64,000 nt of DNA. Origin: Rhodospirillales bacterium. Lineage in GTDB: Bacteria > Pseudomonadota > Alphaproteobacteria > Rhodospirillales > UBA2165. Below, one piece after another: positions 32,854 to 42,827 of the stretch; the first letter of the stretch is position 1; each line of letters starts with the position of its first letter. The translations under genes and the position numbers were made by a program. The notes under the pieces are model-generated. The model made no database searches, was not told the DNA's origin, and saw only the letters and a list, made by a program, of their open reading frames with translations. Where the stretch lies: the NCBI GenBank assembly GCA_022823235.1, contig JAJDXO010000016.1:1-64000 (forward strand). The letters run 5' to 3'.

Positions 32854-34017
32854 ATGCCCGATGGGAACGAACAAATCACCGTCAAGGTGGTGGCCAACAT
32901 GTCAGAAGTGGACGCCGACGGGTGGGACGCCTGCGCCGGCGGCCGCAATCCCTTCGTCAGCCACGCTTTTCTGAACGCACTCGAGGAGTCCGGCTCGGTG
33001 ACCGCGCGCACCGGTTGGCAGCCCCAGCATCTGGTGGTCGAGGACGAGAATGGTGACGTGGCGGCCTGCGCGCCGCTCTACCTCAAGAGCCATTCCTACG
33101 GCGAGTATGTGTTCGACTGGGGTTGGGCCGACGCCTGGGAGCGCGCCGGCGGCAGCTACTATCCCAAGCTGCAATCGGCGGTGCCGTTCACCCCGGCGAC
33201 GGGCCCGCGGCTGCTGATCCGTGAAGGCGCGCCGGACAAGCTCCACGACATTCTGCTGTCGGCCATGGTCCAATTGGCCCGCCAGCACGAGGTCTCGTCG
33301 CTGCACGTCACCTTCCCCCCGAAGGAACAGTGGGACCGCATGGGGGCGGCCGGATTCCTCAAGCGGACCGGCAAGCAGTTTCACTGGGAAAACCGGGGGT
33401 ATGAGAGCTTCGATGATTTCCTGGGCCGGCTCGCGTCCCGCAAACGCAAAGCGATCCGCAAGGAACGCCGCGAGGTAGAGGACCAGGGGGTGAAACTCCG
33501 GGCCCTCGGCGGCGGCGAGATCACCCCCGGCCATTGGGACGCGTTCTATCACTTCTACATCGACACTATCGACCGCAAATGGGGGCGCCCCTATCTCAAT
33601 CGCGAGTTCTTCGCCATCCTCGGCGAGACCCTGTCGGAACTCGCCGTCATGGTGGTCGGCGAGGAAGACGGCGACCTGATCTGCGGCGCCCTCAATCTCA
33701 AGGGCGAGGATACGCTCTACGGCCGCAATTGGGGATGCTCCAAGGATGTCAAATTCCTGCACTTCGAGGCCTGCTACTACCAGGCCATCGACTACGCCAT
33801 CAAACACGGCCTGCGGTGGGTGGAGGCCGGCGCCCAGGGCCCCCACAAGATCCAACGGGGGTATTTGCCGCGGGAAATCTACTCGGCGCACTACATCGAC
33901 GATCCCAGATTCGCCTCGGCGGTGAAGGATTTCGTCGAGCGCGAGGCCCGCGAGGTGGAATACGAGATCGCCGGACTGATGCAGTATTCGCCCTACCGTT
34001 CGACGGAAAACGATTAG
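32854..34017 (+). CDS. peptidoglycan-biosynthesis-type GNAT protein (COG3146/DUF482, FemAB-like)
   Basis: A 387-aa protein with the COG3146 pattern: WDACAGGRNPFVSHAFLNAL, SGSVTARTGWQPQHLVVED, SYGEYVFDWGWADAWERAGG, YYPKLQSAVPFTPATGPRLL, then SRKRKAIRKERREV and GRNWGCSKDVKFLHFEACYY. The fold is a pair of acetyltransferase-like domains. Annotated widely as peptidoglycan biosynthesis protein, but the substrate is unproven. It ends directly against the following small ORF (stop 34017, ATG 34018). Confidence 0.9.
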   Translation: MPDGNEQITVKVVANMSEVDADGWDACAGGRNPFVSHAFLNALEESGSVTARTGWQPQHLVVEDENGDVAACAPLYLKSHSYGEYVFDWGWADAWERAGGSYYPKLQSAVPFTPATGPRLLIREGAPDKLHDILLSAMVQLARQHEVSSLHVTFPPKEQWDRMGAAGFLKRTGKQFHWENRGYESFDDFLGRLASRKRKAIRKERREVEDQGVKLRALGGGEITPGHWDAFYHFYIDTIDRKWGRPYLNREFFAILGETLSELAVMVVGEEDGDLICGALNLKGEDTLYGRNWGCSKDVKFLHFEACYYQAIDYAIKHGLRWVEAGAQGPHKIQRGYLPREIYSAHYIDDPRFASAVKDFVEREAREVEYEIAGLMQYSPYRSTEND

Positions 34018-34215
34018 ATGGCGTCGCTCGATAAGTGTCTGGATTGGGGACTCTGGATATTCTTGGGAATTGTCGTTGTCGGCTCTCTCGCTGCGGCCTA
34101 CTTCGACGATCAGCCGGGCATCCTGATCGCCGATTTAATCCTGCTTGGGGTGTGGATCATTGCCGCGACGTCGAGGCGGCTCCATAAACGCCGCCGGCGA
34201 TCGGTGGGTAGTTAG
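34018..34215 (+). CDS. small two-helix membrane protein
   Basis: A 65-aa ORF with two hydrophobic segments (LWIFLGIVVVGSLAAAYF and LIADLILLGVWIIAAT) and a basic tail (SRRLHKRRRRSVGS). It begins immediately after the stop of the FemAB-like gene and overlaps the end of the convergent iclR-type gene by 4 bp. The ribosome-binding site is weak. No family recognised; plausible but not certain. Confidence 0.5.
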   Translation: MASLDKCLDWGLWIFLGIVVVGSLAAAYFDDQPGILIADLILLGVWIIAATSRRLHKRRRRSVGS

Positions 34216-34967
34216 ACAGCGGCGCCGAGCGCGGTTTCGATGCGCCGGCAAAACTCCAGGAGCTCCGCTGTCAGCGTGTCTTCGTTGTCGTAAAACCGGG
34301 TCGCCGGCACCGGCACGGAGATCGCGCCGACGCCGCCCAGGGAATCCCGCACCGCCGCGCTGACCGCGCAGATGCCCTTGATGTGCTCCTCCCGGTCGAA
34401 GGCAAGGCCGGTGCGCCGCACCTCGTCGAGTTCTTTCATCAGGTGGGTGACCCGGTCGGGCTCCTTTGGCAGTTCGGCCTCGGCGAGCGCCTCCGCCCGC
34501 GGGATATCCAGGGCGGCCAGGATCGCCTTGCCGTGGGCGGAGCAGTGCATGGGAAAGGCGTCGCCGAGGCTGAACTCGGCGCGCAGTTGGTTGGGCGCCA
34601 CCACCTGATCGATGAAAACCGCGTCATCGCCATCCAGCACCGCGAAATCGACGGTTTCCTTGATCCGGCGGGAAAGCTCTTCCAGATAGGGGTGTGCAAT
34701 CCGCGCCATATCGGCGCGCGCCGTCGTCGCCAGCCGGGCCAGAGCCGGACCCAGCCGGACCCGGCCCTCGGGACTAGCCGCCATCACCCAGCCTTCGGTC
34801 TCCAGGGACCCGACAATCCGCTGAACCGTCGAGCGCGGCAGCCCGGTCCGCGATGCAATCCGGCCAAGGCTGAGACCGCCCGCCTCCCCTTCAAGCGCCC
34901 GCAGCACGGCGGCGGCCCGGGCGATGACCTGGATACCGGTCTTACGGTCTTTCGAGGCGTCTGCCAT
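34212..34967 (-). CDS. IclR-family transcriptional regulator
   Basis: A 251-aa regulator. The N-terminal winged HTH reads VLRALEGEAGGLSLGRIASR, TGLPRSTVQRIVGSLETEGW. The C-terminal GAF-like effector domain has FPMHCSAHGKAILAAL and FDREEHIKGICAVSAAVRDS. It stands 15 bp downstream of the TRAP permease gene dctM on the same strand, so it is probably the local regulator of the TRAP operon. Confidence 0.93.
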   Translation of the reverse strand: MADASKDRKTGIQVIARAAAVLRALEGEAGGLSLGRIASRTGLPRSTVQRIVGSLETEGWVMAASPEGRVRLGPALARLATTARADMARIAHPYLEELSRRIKETVDFAVLDGDDAVFIDQVVAPNQLRAEFSLGDAFPMHCSAHGKAILAALDIPRAEALAEAELPKEPDRVTHLMKELDEVRRTGLAFDREEHIKGICAVSAAVRDSLGGVGAISVPVPATRFYDNEDTLTAELLEFCRRIETALGAAV

Positions 34968-34982
34968 GGTCCCGCCGTCTCG

Positions 34983-36317
34983 TTACAGGAAGGAGAATTG
35001 CAGCAGACCCGTACTCAGAACCGGGAAGTTGATCAGGACGATCAGGACCAGAAGCATGGTGACCGCGAACGGGAAGGCGCCCGAGAAGATATCGTAGAGA
35101 GTCACGTTCGGATCGTTGATCGTACTCTTGATGACGAAGCACGATATCCCCAGGGGCGGGGTCAACAGGCCGATCTCGGCACCGACCACGGTGACGATGC
35201 CGAACCAGATCAGGTCCACGCCGAACTCCTCGAGCGCGGTCAGGAACAGGGGCACGACGATCAGGATAATCGATGCCGTGTCCAGGATGGTACCCAGCGC
35301 CAGCATCAGGATCACATACATGGTCATGATCTGACCGAGCGTGAGATCCAGACCGGTGAGCCATTCGCCGAACATGGTCGGCAGGCCGGCGACGCCCAGC
35401 ATCCGGCTGTACATGCTGGCGGCGATAATCAGGAATAGAATGGCCGAGGTGATGTAGCCGGTTTCGACCAGTACCTCCCACAGATCGCCCCACGACAGGG
35501 CGCGCTTGAACCAGGCGATGAGCATGGCGGCCAGGGACCCCATGGCGCCGGCTTCGACCGGGGTCACGACACCGCCGTAAATGCCGCCCAGCACCACCAG
35601 CACCAGGATGACGACAGGTGAAATCTTGGCCACCAGATCGCCCCAGGTCATGTTGGCCCAGTCCTCGCCGGCCACGTCCTTGGATTCGTCGCCGCCGACG
35701 AAGCTCGGCCAGGCGTAGGACAGAATGAGGATCAGGATGCAGTAGGCGATGGACAGGATGATCCCGGGAACGATGCCGGCGATGAACAACTGACCCACCG
35801 ACTGCTCGGTGACGATGGCGTAAATGATCAGCATGGCGCTCGGCGGGATCAGCATGCCGAGCACGCTGGACCCGGCGATCACACCGACGGTAAACCGGGA
35901 CTTGAAGCCGAACCGGTTCATCTCGGGCACCGCGACGCGGGTGAACACCGAAGCCGACGCGATGGTCGAACCGGTGATCGAGGCAAAGATGGCGTTGGCG
36001 GCAACCGTCGCCATGCCGAGTCCGCCCCGGATCCGGTAGAACATGAAGTTGGCGACTTCGTAGACGTCCTTGCCCAAGCCCGCCTTGCTGACCACCAGAC
36101 CCATCAGGGCGAACAACGGCACGGTGGCGAAAACCTGCTCGGCCACCGTGTCGGCAATGGATTCGGACAACAGAGCGACCGCGATATCGACATTGTCGCG
36201 GATGATCCAGACGCCGATAAACGACACCATGCCGAGGGCGATGGGGATATAGAGCCCCGTATAAATCAGGACGACGATAAGGACGACGGACGCAGCGCCG
36301 ATTTCAACTGGAGACAT
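34983..36317 (-). CDS. dctM: TRAP transporter large permease (DctM)
   Basis: A 444-aa inner-membrane protein starting at ATG 36317 (MSPVEIGAASVVLIVVLIYT). About twelve helices with the DctM landmarks: ATVPLFALMGLVVSKAGLG, GSSVLGMLIPPSAMLIIYAI, and TPPLGISCFVIKSTIND near the C-terminus. It is the main channel of a Na+-coupled TRAP importer for organic acids or related solutes. Downstream of dctQ, upstream of the IclR gene. Confidence 0.94.
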   Translation of the reverse strand: MSPVEIGAASVVLIVVLIYTGLYIPIALGMVSFIGVWIIRDNVDIAVALLSESIADTVAEQVFATVPLFALMGLVVSKAGLGKDVYEVANFMFYRIRGGLGMATVAANAIFASITGSTIASASVFTRVAVPEMNRFGFKSRFTVGVIAGSSVLGMLIPPSAMLIIYAIVTEQSVGQLFIAGIVPGIILSIAYCILILILSYAWPSFVGGDESKDVAGEDWANMTWGDLVAKISPVVILVLVVLGGIYGGVVTPVEAGAMGSLAAMLIAWFKRALSWGDLWEVLVETGYITSAILFLIIAASMYSRMLGVAGLPTMFGEWLTGLDLTLGQIMTMYVILMLALGTILDTASIILIVVPLFLTALEEFGVDLIWFGIVTVVGAEIGLLTPPLGISCFVIKSTINDPNVTLYDIFSGAFPFAVTMLLVLIVLINFPVLSTGLLQFSFL

Positions 36318-36337
36318 ATGCGTACCTTCCCGCCCGG

Positions 36338-36904
36338 CTATCCGCTCGTGGGCGTCGTCTCGGGCTCGGTCCCTGCTCCGGGCCGCAGATAGCGGTACCC
36401 GAACGCCAGAAATTGCAGCAGGGTGACGAAACAGCCGAGAACGATAATGACTTTGATGGGCCACTCGGGCGCGGTGAACACGCCCTCATCGCCGACGTAG
36501 TAATTATGGACCCAGGCGTCGATCATCTCGGGCACCGCGCCAACCAGCACGATGGCCAAGAAGATAGCGCCGATGAGGTCGAACGCCGCACCCAGGAAGC
36601 GATGCGCATGTGGCTTCCGGGCCCGCATGAAATTGAAAAATCCTTCGGACCGGGTCAAGCGGCCGCGGCGGGTCGCATCGCCCAACTGAAGAAAGACAAT
36701 CCCGACGATGGAAAGTTCCACCAACTCCAGGACGCCGTGAAACGGATGGGCGAACAGGGTCCGCGAGAACGCATCCACGTTGATCATCACCATCAGGGCG
36801 AAGACCCACAGCGTGCCCAGGGTATTCATCCAGGTCAGGACGAAATTGAGCAGGACAACGAGGGCGCCGTCGTTTGACGGCGCCCTCGCAGACACATCAG
36901 ACAT
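36338..36904 (-). CDS. dctQ: TRAP transporter small permease (DctQ)
   Basis: A 188-aa membrane protein with four helices and the DctQ pattern: FALMVMINVDAFSRTLFAHP, GVLELVELSIVGIVFLQLG, then the charged RRGRLTRSEGFFNFM loop. It partners the large permease. Lies 33 bp after the binding-protein gene and 20 bp before dctM. Confidence 0.93.
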   Translation of the reverse strand: MSDVSARAPSNDGALVVLLNFVLTWMNTLGTLWVFALMVMINVDAFSRTLFAHPFHGVLELVELSIVGIVFLQLGDATRRGRLTRSEGFFNFMRARKPHAHRFLGAAFDLIGAIFLAIVLVGAVPEMIDAWVHNYYVGDEGVFTAPEWPIKVIIVLGCFVTLLQFLAFGYRYLRPGAGTEPETTPTSG

Positions 36905-36937
36905 CGTGAGGTCCGCTGATCAGCTTGCGCTAACCGC

Positions 36938-38023
36938 TTACTCCTTGTCCCAATGGCGCAGGATCGGCTGCTGGGCAGCCCGCATGGCGTCCATGTAGGC
37001 AGCCAGCACCTTGGTGCCCGGCAGGCCTTTCTTGTCCTGCGCGGCGGCCCAGTCCTTGGCCACGTTCGGCATGGCCTTGGCCCACTTGTCCCGCTCGGTG
37101 GCGCTCATGACGTGAACCTTGCCGCCGTTGGCCTGGTAGGCCTTGTAGCTGGCTTCGGCCACATCGAGGGCTCTCTGGGAGGTATGGTCACGGTAGGCGA
37201 TCGAGGCCTCCGCGATGGCCTTGCGGACGGAAGCGTGAAGTCCGTCCCACGCCTTCTTGTTCATGGTCACGACCTTGGAGTTCGCCGTACCCATGTCGCC
37301 TTTGAGCATATAGGGCGCGACCTCGTACATTTTCCGGCCGACGACCGCTTCGGGCCACAGCATGATGGTGTCCAGCACGCCGGTCTTCAGCTTGTTGTAG
37401 TATCCCACGAGGCTGCCGGGGACCGTGGCCGCGCCGAAGCCCTCGACCCAGCGGGCGTTCAAACCGGCAACGCCGATCTTGTCACCCTTGAAATCCGCAG
37501 TGGTCTTGATCGGGTGCTTGGAGAACATCTGATAGGTGTCGAGCACCGCGACGCTGGTCAGGTAGACCTGATTGAACTTGGCAAACGCGGACTTGAACTC
37601 CGGAAACTTCTCGGCCAGGCCGTCGATGGTCCTGGAGAGGAGCCGGGGGTCGGTGGTCACGAACGGACTCGCATAAGCCACCATCTGGAGCGGAACCTTG
37701 TCCTGGTGAAACACGGTGGTCACCACGCCGATGTCACCCAGGCCCTTCTGCATGCCGCCCATGACGCCACGCGGCTTGACGATCTGACCGCCCCAAGCCT
37801 GGTTCCAGGTGATCTTGTACTTGCCGTCCTTGGCCAGCCGCTTGTCGACCTCGGGGATCATGAAGTTGGCAAATTCCTTCACCCACATGGACTTGAGCGA
37901 ATAGCCGTCGATGGCCGTCATTTTGATCGTCTCGGCGGCCTTCGCCTGCCCGGCGGAAAATCCCGCAACCAACGCGCCGGCGGCGACGAGGGCGGTGGAA
38001 ATTTTCAATGCATTGAATTTCAT
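36938..38023 (-). CDS. dctP: TRAP transporter substrate-binding protein (DctP)
   Basis: A 361-aa periplasmic protein with a signal peptide (MKFNALKISTALVAAGALVA, cleaved after AKA-AE). TRAP-specific segments are present: GGMQKGLGDIGVVTTVFHQD, DFKGDKIGVAGLNARWVEGF, and the VDTIM-like LDTIMLWPEAVVG. The conserved Arg (in LNARW) would bind a carboxylate. First gene of the operon; AGGAAGG precedes the ATG, and two palindromes lie upstream. The specific ligand is unknown. Confidence 0.94.
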   Translation of the reverse strand: MKFNALKISTALVAAGALVAGFSAGQAKAAETIKMTAIDGYSLKSMWVKEFANFMIPEVDKRLAKDGKYKITWNQAWGGQIVKPRGVMGGMQKGLGDIGVVTTVFHQDKVPLQMVAYASPFVTTDPRLLSRTIDGLAEKFPEFKSAFAKFNQVYLTSVAVLDTYQMFSKHPIKTTADFKGDKIGVAGLNARWVEGFGAATVPGSLVGYYNKLKTGVLDTIMLWPEAVVGRKMYEVAPYMLKGDMGTANSKVVTMNKKAWDGLHASVRKAIAEASIAYRDHTSQRALDVAEASYKAYQANGGKVHVMSATERDKWAKAMPNVAKDWAAAQDKKGLPGTKVLAAYMDAMRAAQQPILRHWDKE

Positions 38024-38063
38024 TTTTTCCTTCCTGTGTCGTTCACAAATTTCTGAAAAACTG

Positions 38064-38107
38064 TATCGCGATGCGATAATAGCGTATCGGCGGGCCGACC
38101 TTAGGTC
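38064..38107 (-). promoter_or_regulatory. palindromes upstream of the TRAP operon
   Basis: TATCGC-GAT-GCGATA (38064-38078) is a perfect palindrome 41 bp upstream of dctP, and GACCT-T-AGGTC (38097-38107) is another. The first overlaps a TATTAT (38081-38076, minus strand) that could be a -10 box. Either could be the operator of the downstream IclR protein. Confidence 0.4.
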
Positions 38108-38161
38108 AGACGATTATCCGGTGTCAATCGGCGATCTTCGCGCAATCCATTGCAGGCGCAA

Positions 38162-38192
38162 TAAAAAAACGGGCGGCGATCACCAGCCCGCC
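38162..38192 (-). terminator. intrinsic terminator of clpS-clpA
   Basis: Minus strand: CGGGC (38190-38186) pairs with GCCCG (38174-38170) around an 11-nt loop, followed by seven T residues. It begins 28 bp beyond the clpA stop. Confidence 0.7.
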
Positions 38193-38217
38193 TTCTTGGC
38201 TCGAAATTGCAGGAAAA

Positions 38218-40599
38218 TTACTCGACCAAGGCCGGGGTCTTGGACTTTCCGGAACCGCCGGGGCCCTTCTTCGGCCCGTCATCCGGCCCGTCATCCCTGC
38301 CCTTGTCCCTGCCGCCGCTTTTTCCGGGCGAGCCCTTGGGCAGCGCGATCTTCGGGAAGTCGAACGCGACCTTGCCGTCCTTGATCGTGGCGAGGACCGA
38401 ACCGCCCTTCGACAGCTTGCCGAACAGCAGTTCTTCGGCGAGCGGCTTCTTGACGTGTTCCTGGATGACCCGTGCGAGAGGCCGCGCACCGAACCGCTTG
38501 TCGTAGCCCTTCTTGGCCAGCCACCCGCGGGCGGTCTCGTCCAGTTCGATGGTCACGTCGCGGTCGCTCAACTGGGCTTCCAATTCCATGATGAACTTGT
38601 CGACCACACGGCTCATGATCTCCGGCGTCAGGTTGTCGAAGGCAATGGTTGCATCCAGCCGGTTGCGGAACTCCGGCGTGAACATCCGCTCGATCGCCTC
38701 TTGGTCGTCTCCGGTGCGTTCTTCCCGCTCGAAACCGATGGCCTGCTTGGCGAGTTCGCTGGCTCCGGCATTGGTGGTCATGATCACGATGACGTTGCGG
38801 AAATCGACGCCCTTGCCGTTGTGGTCGGTCAGCTTTCCGTGATCCATCACCTGCAGCAGAATATTGAACAGGTCGGGGTGGGCCTTCTCGATCTCGTCCA
38901 GCAAGAGGACGCAATGGGGATGTTGATCGACGGCATCGGTCAGCAGGCCGCCCTGATCGAAGCCCACATATCCCGGAGGCGCGCCGATCAGTCGTGAGAC
39001 CGTGTGCCGCTCCATGTACTCGGACATATCGAAGCGGGTGAGTTCGATGCCGAGGCTGCGGGCCAGCTGCCGGGCGACCTCGGTCTTGCCGACGCCGGTG
39101 GGGCCGGAGAACAGGTAGCTGCCGATGGGTTTTTCGGGCTCGCGCAGGCCCGCCCGCGCCAACTTAATGGCGCCGGCCAGCGCATCGATGGCCTTGTCCT
39201 GACCGAAGACCATGGTCTTGAGGTCTCGCTCCAGATTGCCGAGCGACTTCTTGTCGTCCCGCGACACGGTTTTCGGAGGGATACGCGCGATCTTGGCGAC
39301 CACTGCTTCGACGTCCTTCACCGAGATGGTCTTCCGGCGTTTGTTCTCGGGGACCAGCATGCGCGATGCGCCAACCTCGTCCAGCACGTCAATCGCCTTG
39401 TCGGGCAGCTTGCGGTCGTGGATGTATCGCGCCGCGAGTTGAACCGCCTGACGGATGGCTTCGGAGGTATAGCGAACCTGATGGTGCTCCTCGTAATAGG
39501 GTTTCAGGCCGCGCAGGATCTTGACCGCATCCTCGACCGAGGGCTCGGTGATATCGATCTTCTGGAACCGGCGGACCAGCGCCCGGTCCTTCTCGAAGTA
39601 GCCGCGATATTCCTTGTAGGTGGTCGACCCGATGCACCGGAGCGCGCCGCTCTGCAGCGACGGCTTCAGCAAGTTCGAGGCATCCATCGAACCGCCGGAG
39701 GTCGCGCCCGCGCCGATGACCGTGTGAATCTCGTCGATGAACAGGATGCTCTTTTCGACGTTCTCCAACTCGGTCAGCACCGCCTTGATGCGCTCCTCGA
39801 AGTCGCCCCGGTAGCGGGTGCCGGCCAGCAGGGAACCCATATCAAGGCAATAGATCGTGCTGCCGAACAGTACCTCGGGCACGCTCTCCTCGACGATCCG
39901 CTTGGCCAGGCCCTCGGCGATGGCCGTCTTGCCCACGCCCGGATCACCCACATAGAGCGGATTGTTCTTGGTCCGGCGGCACAGGACCTGGATGGTCCGC
40001 TCGATCTCGGCTTCGCGGCCGATCAGCGGGTCGATCTTGCCGTCGACGGCCTTCTGGTTGAGGTTCACGCAATAGCTCTCGAGGGCCTCGTGGCCCTTGC
40101 GCACCACTTTCTCCTCGGTGGCTTCCTCCTCGGTGCCGTCCACCGACTGGGAGCTCGAAAAGCCCGGCACCTTGGCGATGCCGTGGCTGATGTAGTTCAC
40201 CGCGTCCAGCCGGGTCATGTCATGCAGCTGAAGGAAATACACCGCATGGGCCTCGCGCTCGGAGAAGATCGCCACCAGCACGTTCGCCCCGGTGACCTCC
40301 TCACGGCCCGAAGACTGCACATGAATCGCGGCCCGCTGGACCACCCGCTGGAAGCTGGCAGTCGGCTTGGGCTCCGACAGCTTGCTGGTGGTCAGATCGG
40401 TCAACTCTTCATCGATGAAGTCCGTCAGGTCCTTGCGCAGTTGCTCGATCTCAACGCCGCAGGCGCGGAGAACGGCGACGCTGTCCTGGTCTTCCGTCAA
40501 TGCCAGCAGCAAGTGCTCGAGCGTCGCATATTCGTGGTTACGCTCGGTGGCGAGTCCCAGCGCCCGGTGCAGACTTTGTTCCAAATTGCGAGAGAGCAT
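38218..40599 (-). CDS. clpA: ATP-dependent Clp protease ATP-binding subunit ClpA
   Basis: A 793-aa AAA+ unfoldase. The N-domain (residues 1-150, two helical repeats, [16 protein letters not shown]) binds ClpS. Two AAA modules follow: Walker [18 protein letters not shown] with [11 protein letters not shown], and [15 protein letters not shown] with LLDEIEKAH. The IGF-type ClpP-docking loop appears as AIGFER. The C-terminus is extended by a Gly/Lys/Asp-rich tail ([20 protein letters not shown]). Feeds substrates, including N-end-rule proteins made by Aat, to ClpP. Follows clpS. Confidence 0.96.
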   Translation of the reverse strand: MLSRNLEQSLHRALGLATERNHEYATLEHLLLALTEDQDSVAVLRACGVEIEQLRKDLTDFIDEELTDLTTSKLSEPKPTASFQRVVQRAAIHVQSSGREEVTGANVLVAIFSEREAHAVYFLQLHDMTRLDAVNYISHGIAKVPGFSSSQSVDGTEEEATEEKVVRKGHEALESYCVNLNQKAVDGKIDPLIGREAEIERTIQVLCRRTKNNPLYVGDPGVGKTAIAEGLAKRIVEESVPEVLFGSTIYCLDMGSLLAGTRYRGDFEERIKAVLTELENVEKSILFIDEIHTVIGAGATSGGSMDASNLLKPSLQSGALRCIGSTTYKEYRGYFEKDRALVRRFQKIDITEPSVEDAVKILRGLKPYYEEHHQVRYTSEAIRQAVQLAARYIHDRKLPDKAIDVLDEVGASRMLVPENKRRKTISVKDVEAVVAKIARIPPKTVSRDDKKSLGNLERDLKTMVFGQDKAIDALAGAIKLARAGLREPEKPIGSYLFSGPTGVGKTEVARQLARSLGIELTRFDMSEYMERHTVSRLIGAPPGYVGFDQGGLLTDAVDQHPHCVLLLDEIEKAHPDLFNILLQVMDHGKLTDHNGKGVDFRNVIVIMTTNAGASELAKQAIGFEREERTGDDQEAIERMFTPEFRNRLDATIAFDNLTPEIMSRVVDKFIMELEAQLSDRDVTIELDETARGWLAKKGYDKRFGARPLARVIQEHVKKPLAEELLFGKLSKGGSVLATIKDGKVAFDFPKIALPKGSPGKSGGRDKGRDDGPDDGPKKGPGGSGKSKTPALVE

Positions 40600-40628
40600 G
40601 ACCCATGCGGCCTTTGTTGTTTAACTTG

Positions 40629-40961
40629 CTATTCCTTTTCGATCGTGCACTGCAGCGGATGCTGATGCTGCTGCGCAAGATCCATGGTTTGATTCACTTT
40701 CGTCTCGGCGACTTCGTACGTGAAGACTCCGCAAACACCGACACCCTTCTGGTGGACGTGCAGCATGATCCGCGTTGCCTCCTCGTGGCTCTTGCTGAAA
40801 AAAGATTCCAGCACGTGAACGACGAATTCCATCGGCGTGTAGTCGTCGTTCAGCATCAAGACCTTGTACATGGACGGCTTCTTGGTCTTGGTCCGGCTTT
40901 TTAGAGCGACCCCGTGTTCAAGATCGTCGTCGCCGTTTCGTCCGTCGTCGTCGCGTTTCAT
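40629..40961 (-). CDS. clpS: ATP-dependent Clp protease adaptor ClpS
   Basis: A 110-aa adaptor starting at ATG 40961 ([13 protein letters not shown]). It has a disordered acidic N-terminus, then the ClpS fold: [40 protein letters not shown] and [10 protein letters not shown]. The residues forming the N-degron pocket (NDD, Met, His) are present. Delivers N-end-rule substrates to ClpA, whose gene begins 29 bp downstream. Confidence 0.96.
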   Translation of the reverse strand: MKRDDDGRNGDDDLEHGVALKSRTKTKKPSMYKVLMLNDDYTPMEFVVHVLESFFSKSHEEATRIMLHVHQKGVGVCGVFTYEVAETKVNQTMDLAQQHQHPLQCTIEKE

Positions 40962-41330
40962 CGTTTCTTGGTTGGTCTCAATGCGTCTCGTCCGCGTCAG
41001 GAATCTGCCAGTCTGCGCCCGTGGCCATGGGCACCGAACCCCGAATATATGCCGTCCGGGCCGGACGTGCAAAATTCCATTCCGGGAATACCGCTAATTT
41101 TATACCGCCGGTTCGTCGTTAACACTTTCTTTAAGCCCATTTGGAACAGTCCAGTCGGGGTCGTCGGATACCCGGCCGGTGCCGGAATCAATGGCGGCCG
41201 CCCGCCGCGAGCGGCTTCAGGGACCAACCTAAGGGCGGATGGACAGGTCTTGGAACATGCCGTACCTTCGGTCTTTGGGGGTAGAGAGTTCGAGCAGGCA
41301 ACGGCGCCTCAGGGGGGCGTACGGAGGCTC
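40962..41330. other. intergenic region between clpS and the carboxypeptidase gene
   Basis: 369 bp with divergent genes on either side. ORFs here are overlaps of both frames without family features. Minus-strand TATAAAAT at 41105-41098 is a possible -10 box for clpS. ATTCCGGGAAT (41079-41089) is a perfect palindrome of unknown use. Nothing else is supported. Confidence 0.4.
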
Positions 41331-42551
41331 ATGGTGATTGACCGCATATTCTCTTGTTTCCGCCTCGCTGCATTCGCGGCCGGTTTGGCCGTCGCCACGC
41401 TCCTTTTGTTTCCCCATTCCGCCTCGGCGAAGTATGCGTCTATCGTCCTCGACGCGGATACCGGTGAGGTCTATCACTCGGTAAACGCCCAGACCCGGAA
41501 CTTCCCGGCCTCGCTGACCAAGCTGATGACGCTCTATCTGCTGTTCGAGGCCGTGGAGAACGGTAAACTCAGCATGAATTCCCGGATGAGGGTTTCCCGG
41601 CGGGCCGCGGCGCAGCCGGCCTCCAAGCTGGGCCTGCGCGCCGGCGACACCATCAAGGTCGAGACCGCCGTTCTGGCGCTGATCATCAAGTCGGCCAATG
41701 ATGTCGCCACGGTGGTCGCCGAGACCCTGGGCGGAACCGAGCGCAAATTCGCCATGCTGATGACGGCCAAGGCCCGCGAACTCGGGATGAGCCGCACCAC
41801 CTTCCGCAATGCCTCCGGCCTGCCCCATCGCGGTCAACTGTCCACGGCCCGCGACATGTCCACGCTGGCTCGCGCCGTCCAGGCGCACTTTCCGAAGTAC
41901 TACGGCATGTTTGGCCGCAAGGCCTTCGCTTTCGGCGGCCGCACCTACCGGACCCACAACAAGCTGCTGAAAACCTACCACGGCGCCGACGGCCTCAAGA
42001 CCGGGTATATCCGTGCTTCCGGCTACAACGTGATCACCTCCGCGGAACGGTCCGGCCAACGGCTCATCGGCGTGGTGTTCGGCGGCAATTCCGCGCGCTC
42101 CCGGAACCGCCACATGGCCAGCCTGCTGGACCGGGCGTTCGACAAGAAGCGGCGGGAAGCCCTGGCCTCGAACGGCGTGGTGCCGGGCCGCAAGCCGAGC
42201 CACCGGCTGCCGGGCGCAACCACCAATCAAAAGGTGTTGACCTCTTCCGGGAACGTCTGGGGCATTCAAGTGGGCGCCTTCTACTCTCGCCGCCCAGCCC
42301 TTGCCGCCGCCCGCAAAGCCGCGCAAACGCTGGGCGCCATAGCCGAGGGCGGGCAGATCACCTTGATGCCGCTGCACAGGAGCAAGCGGCGAATTCTTTA
42401 CCGGTCGCGAATTCTGGGAATTGGCCGCACCGATGCTTATCGCGCCTGCCGGAAACTCACCCGTCATCGGCTCCCGTGCATGGAGGTGCGCCTGCCCGCC
42501 GGCGTGGCCTACGCGTCCACGGGGCCGGCATCGGAAGCGTCCCTGAACTAG
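41331..42551 (+). CDS. D-alanyl-D-alanine carboxypeptidase (PBP5/6-like) with SPOR domain
   Basis: A 406-aa exported enzyme starting at ATG 41331 (MVIDRIFSCF), with GGAGG 5 nt upstream. Signal peptide to about residue 33 (PHSASAK). Penicillin-binding motifs: SLTK (S61-K64), SAN (121-123) and KTG (223-225). A C-terminal SPOR domain (about 315-395, WGIQVGAFYSRRPALAAARK) targets denuded glycan at the septum. It trims stem pentapeptides. The stop codon TAG is formed by the TA target and first G of the MITE-like element, so the extreme C-terminus may have been altered by that insertion. Confidence 0.95.
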   Translation: MVIDRIFSCFRLAAFAAGLAVATLLLFPHSASAKYASIVLDADTGEVYHSVNAQTRNFPASLTKLMTLYLLFEAVENGKLSMNSRMRVSRRAAAQPASKLGLRAGDTIKVETAVLALIIKSANDVATVVAETLGGTERKFAMLMTAKARELGMSRTTFRNASGLPHRGQLSTARDMSTLARAVQAHFPKYYGMFGRKAFAFGGRTYRTHNKLLKTYHGADGLKTGYIRASGYNVITSAERSGQRLIGVVFGGNSARSRNRHMASLLDRAFDKKRREALASNGVVPGRKPSHRLPGATTNQKVLTSSGNVWGIQVGAFYSRRPALAAARKAAQTLGAIAEGGQITLMPLHRSKRRILYRSRILGIGRTDAYRACRKLTRHRLPCMEVRLPAGVAYASTGPASEASLN

Positions 42552-42813
42552 AGCAGTATCCGGTCAGATTGAACCATTTGACCGGGATTAATTCGCGTCG
42601 TGGCCAGACGCGCCGCGAACGGCGATGCCGGCCCATCGGCGGAGCGGCGCAACGCCGCCACGGCGCGAAGGAACCCGGCCTCCGGTGGCGCTCCCCGGTC
42701 CCCCGGGTGCGTTGCGGGCCTCGTCCGATGCACACACATCGAACTTCGGCCCGCGCCTGCCCGGCTAACCGATGAGCGCCATCAAATTGATCCAATCTGG
42801 CCGGAAACTGCTC
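42551..42813. mobile_element. MITE-like element, copy 1
   Basis: A 263-bp non-coding element bounded by TA dinucleotides (42549-42550 and 42814-42815). Its ends are imperfect inverted repeats of about 30 bp, starting GAGCAGT(A/T)TCCGG. About 95 percent identical by eye to the element at 53459-53731, in the opposite orientation and with a roughly 10-bp internal indel. No transposase. The TA target and short ends fit a Tc1/mariner (IS630)-mobilised MITE. Fills the gap between the carboxypeptidase and phosphomannomutase genes. Confidence 0.75.
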
Positions 42814-42827
42814 TAAGCCGAAGCCGA

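Noticed and set aside
39004-40665. 553-codon plus-strand ORF
   Set aside because: Antisense shadow of clpA.
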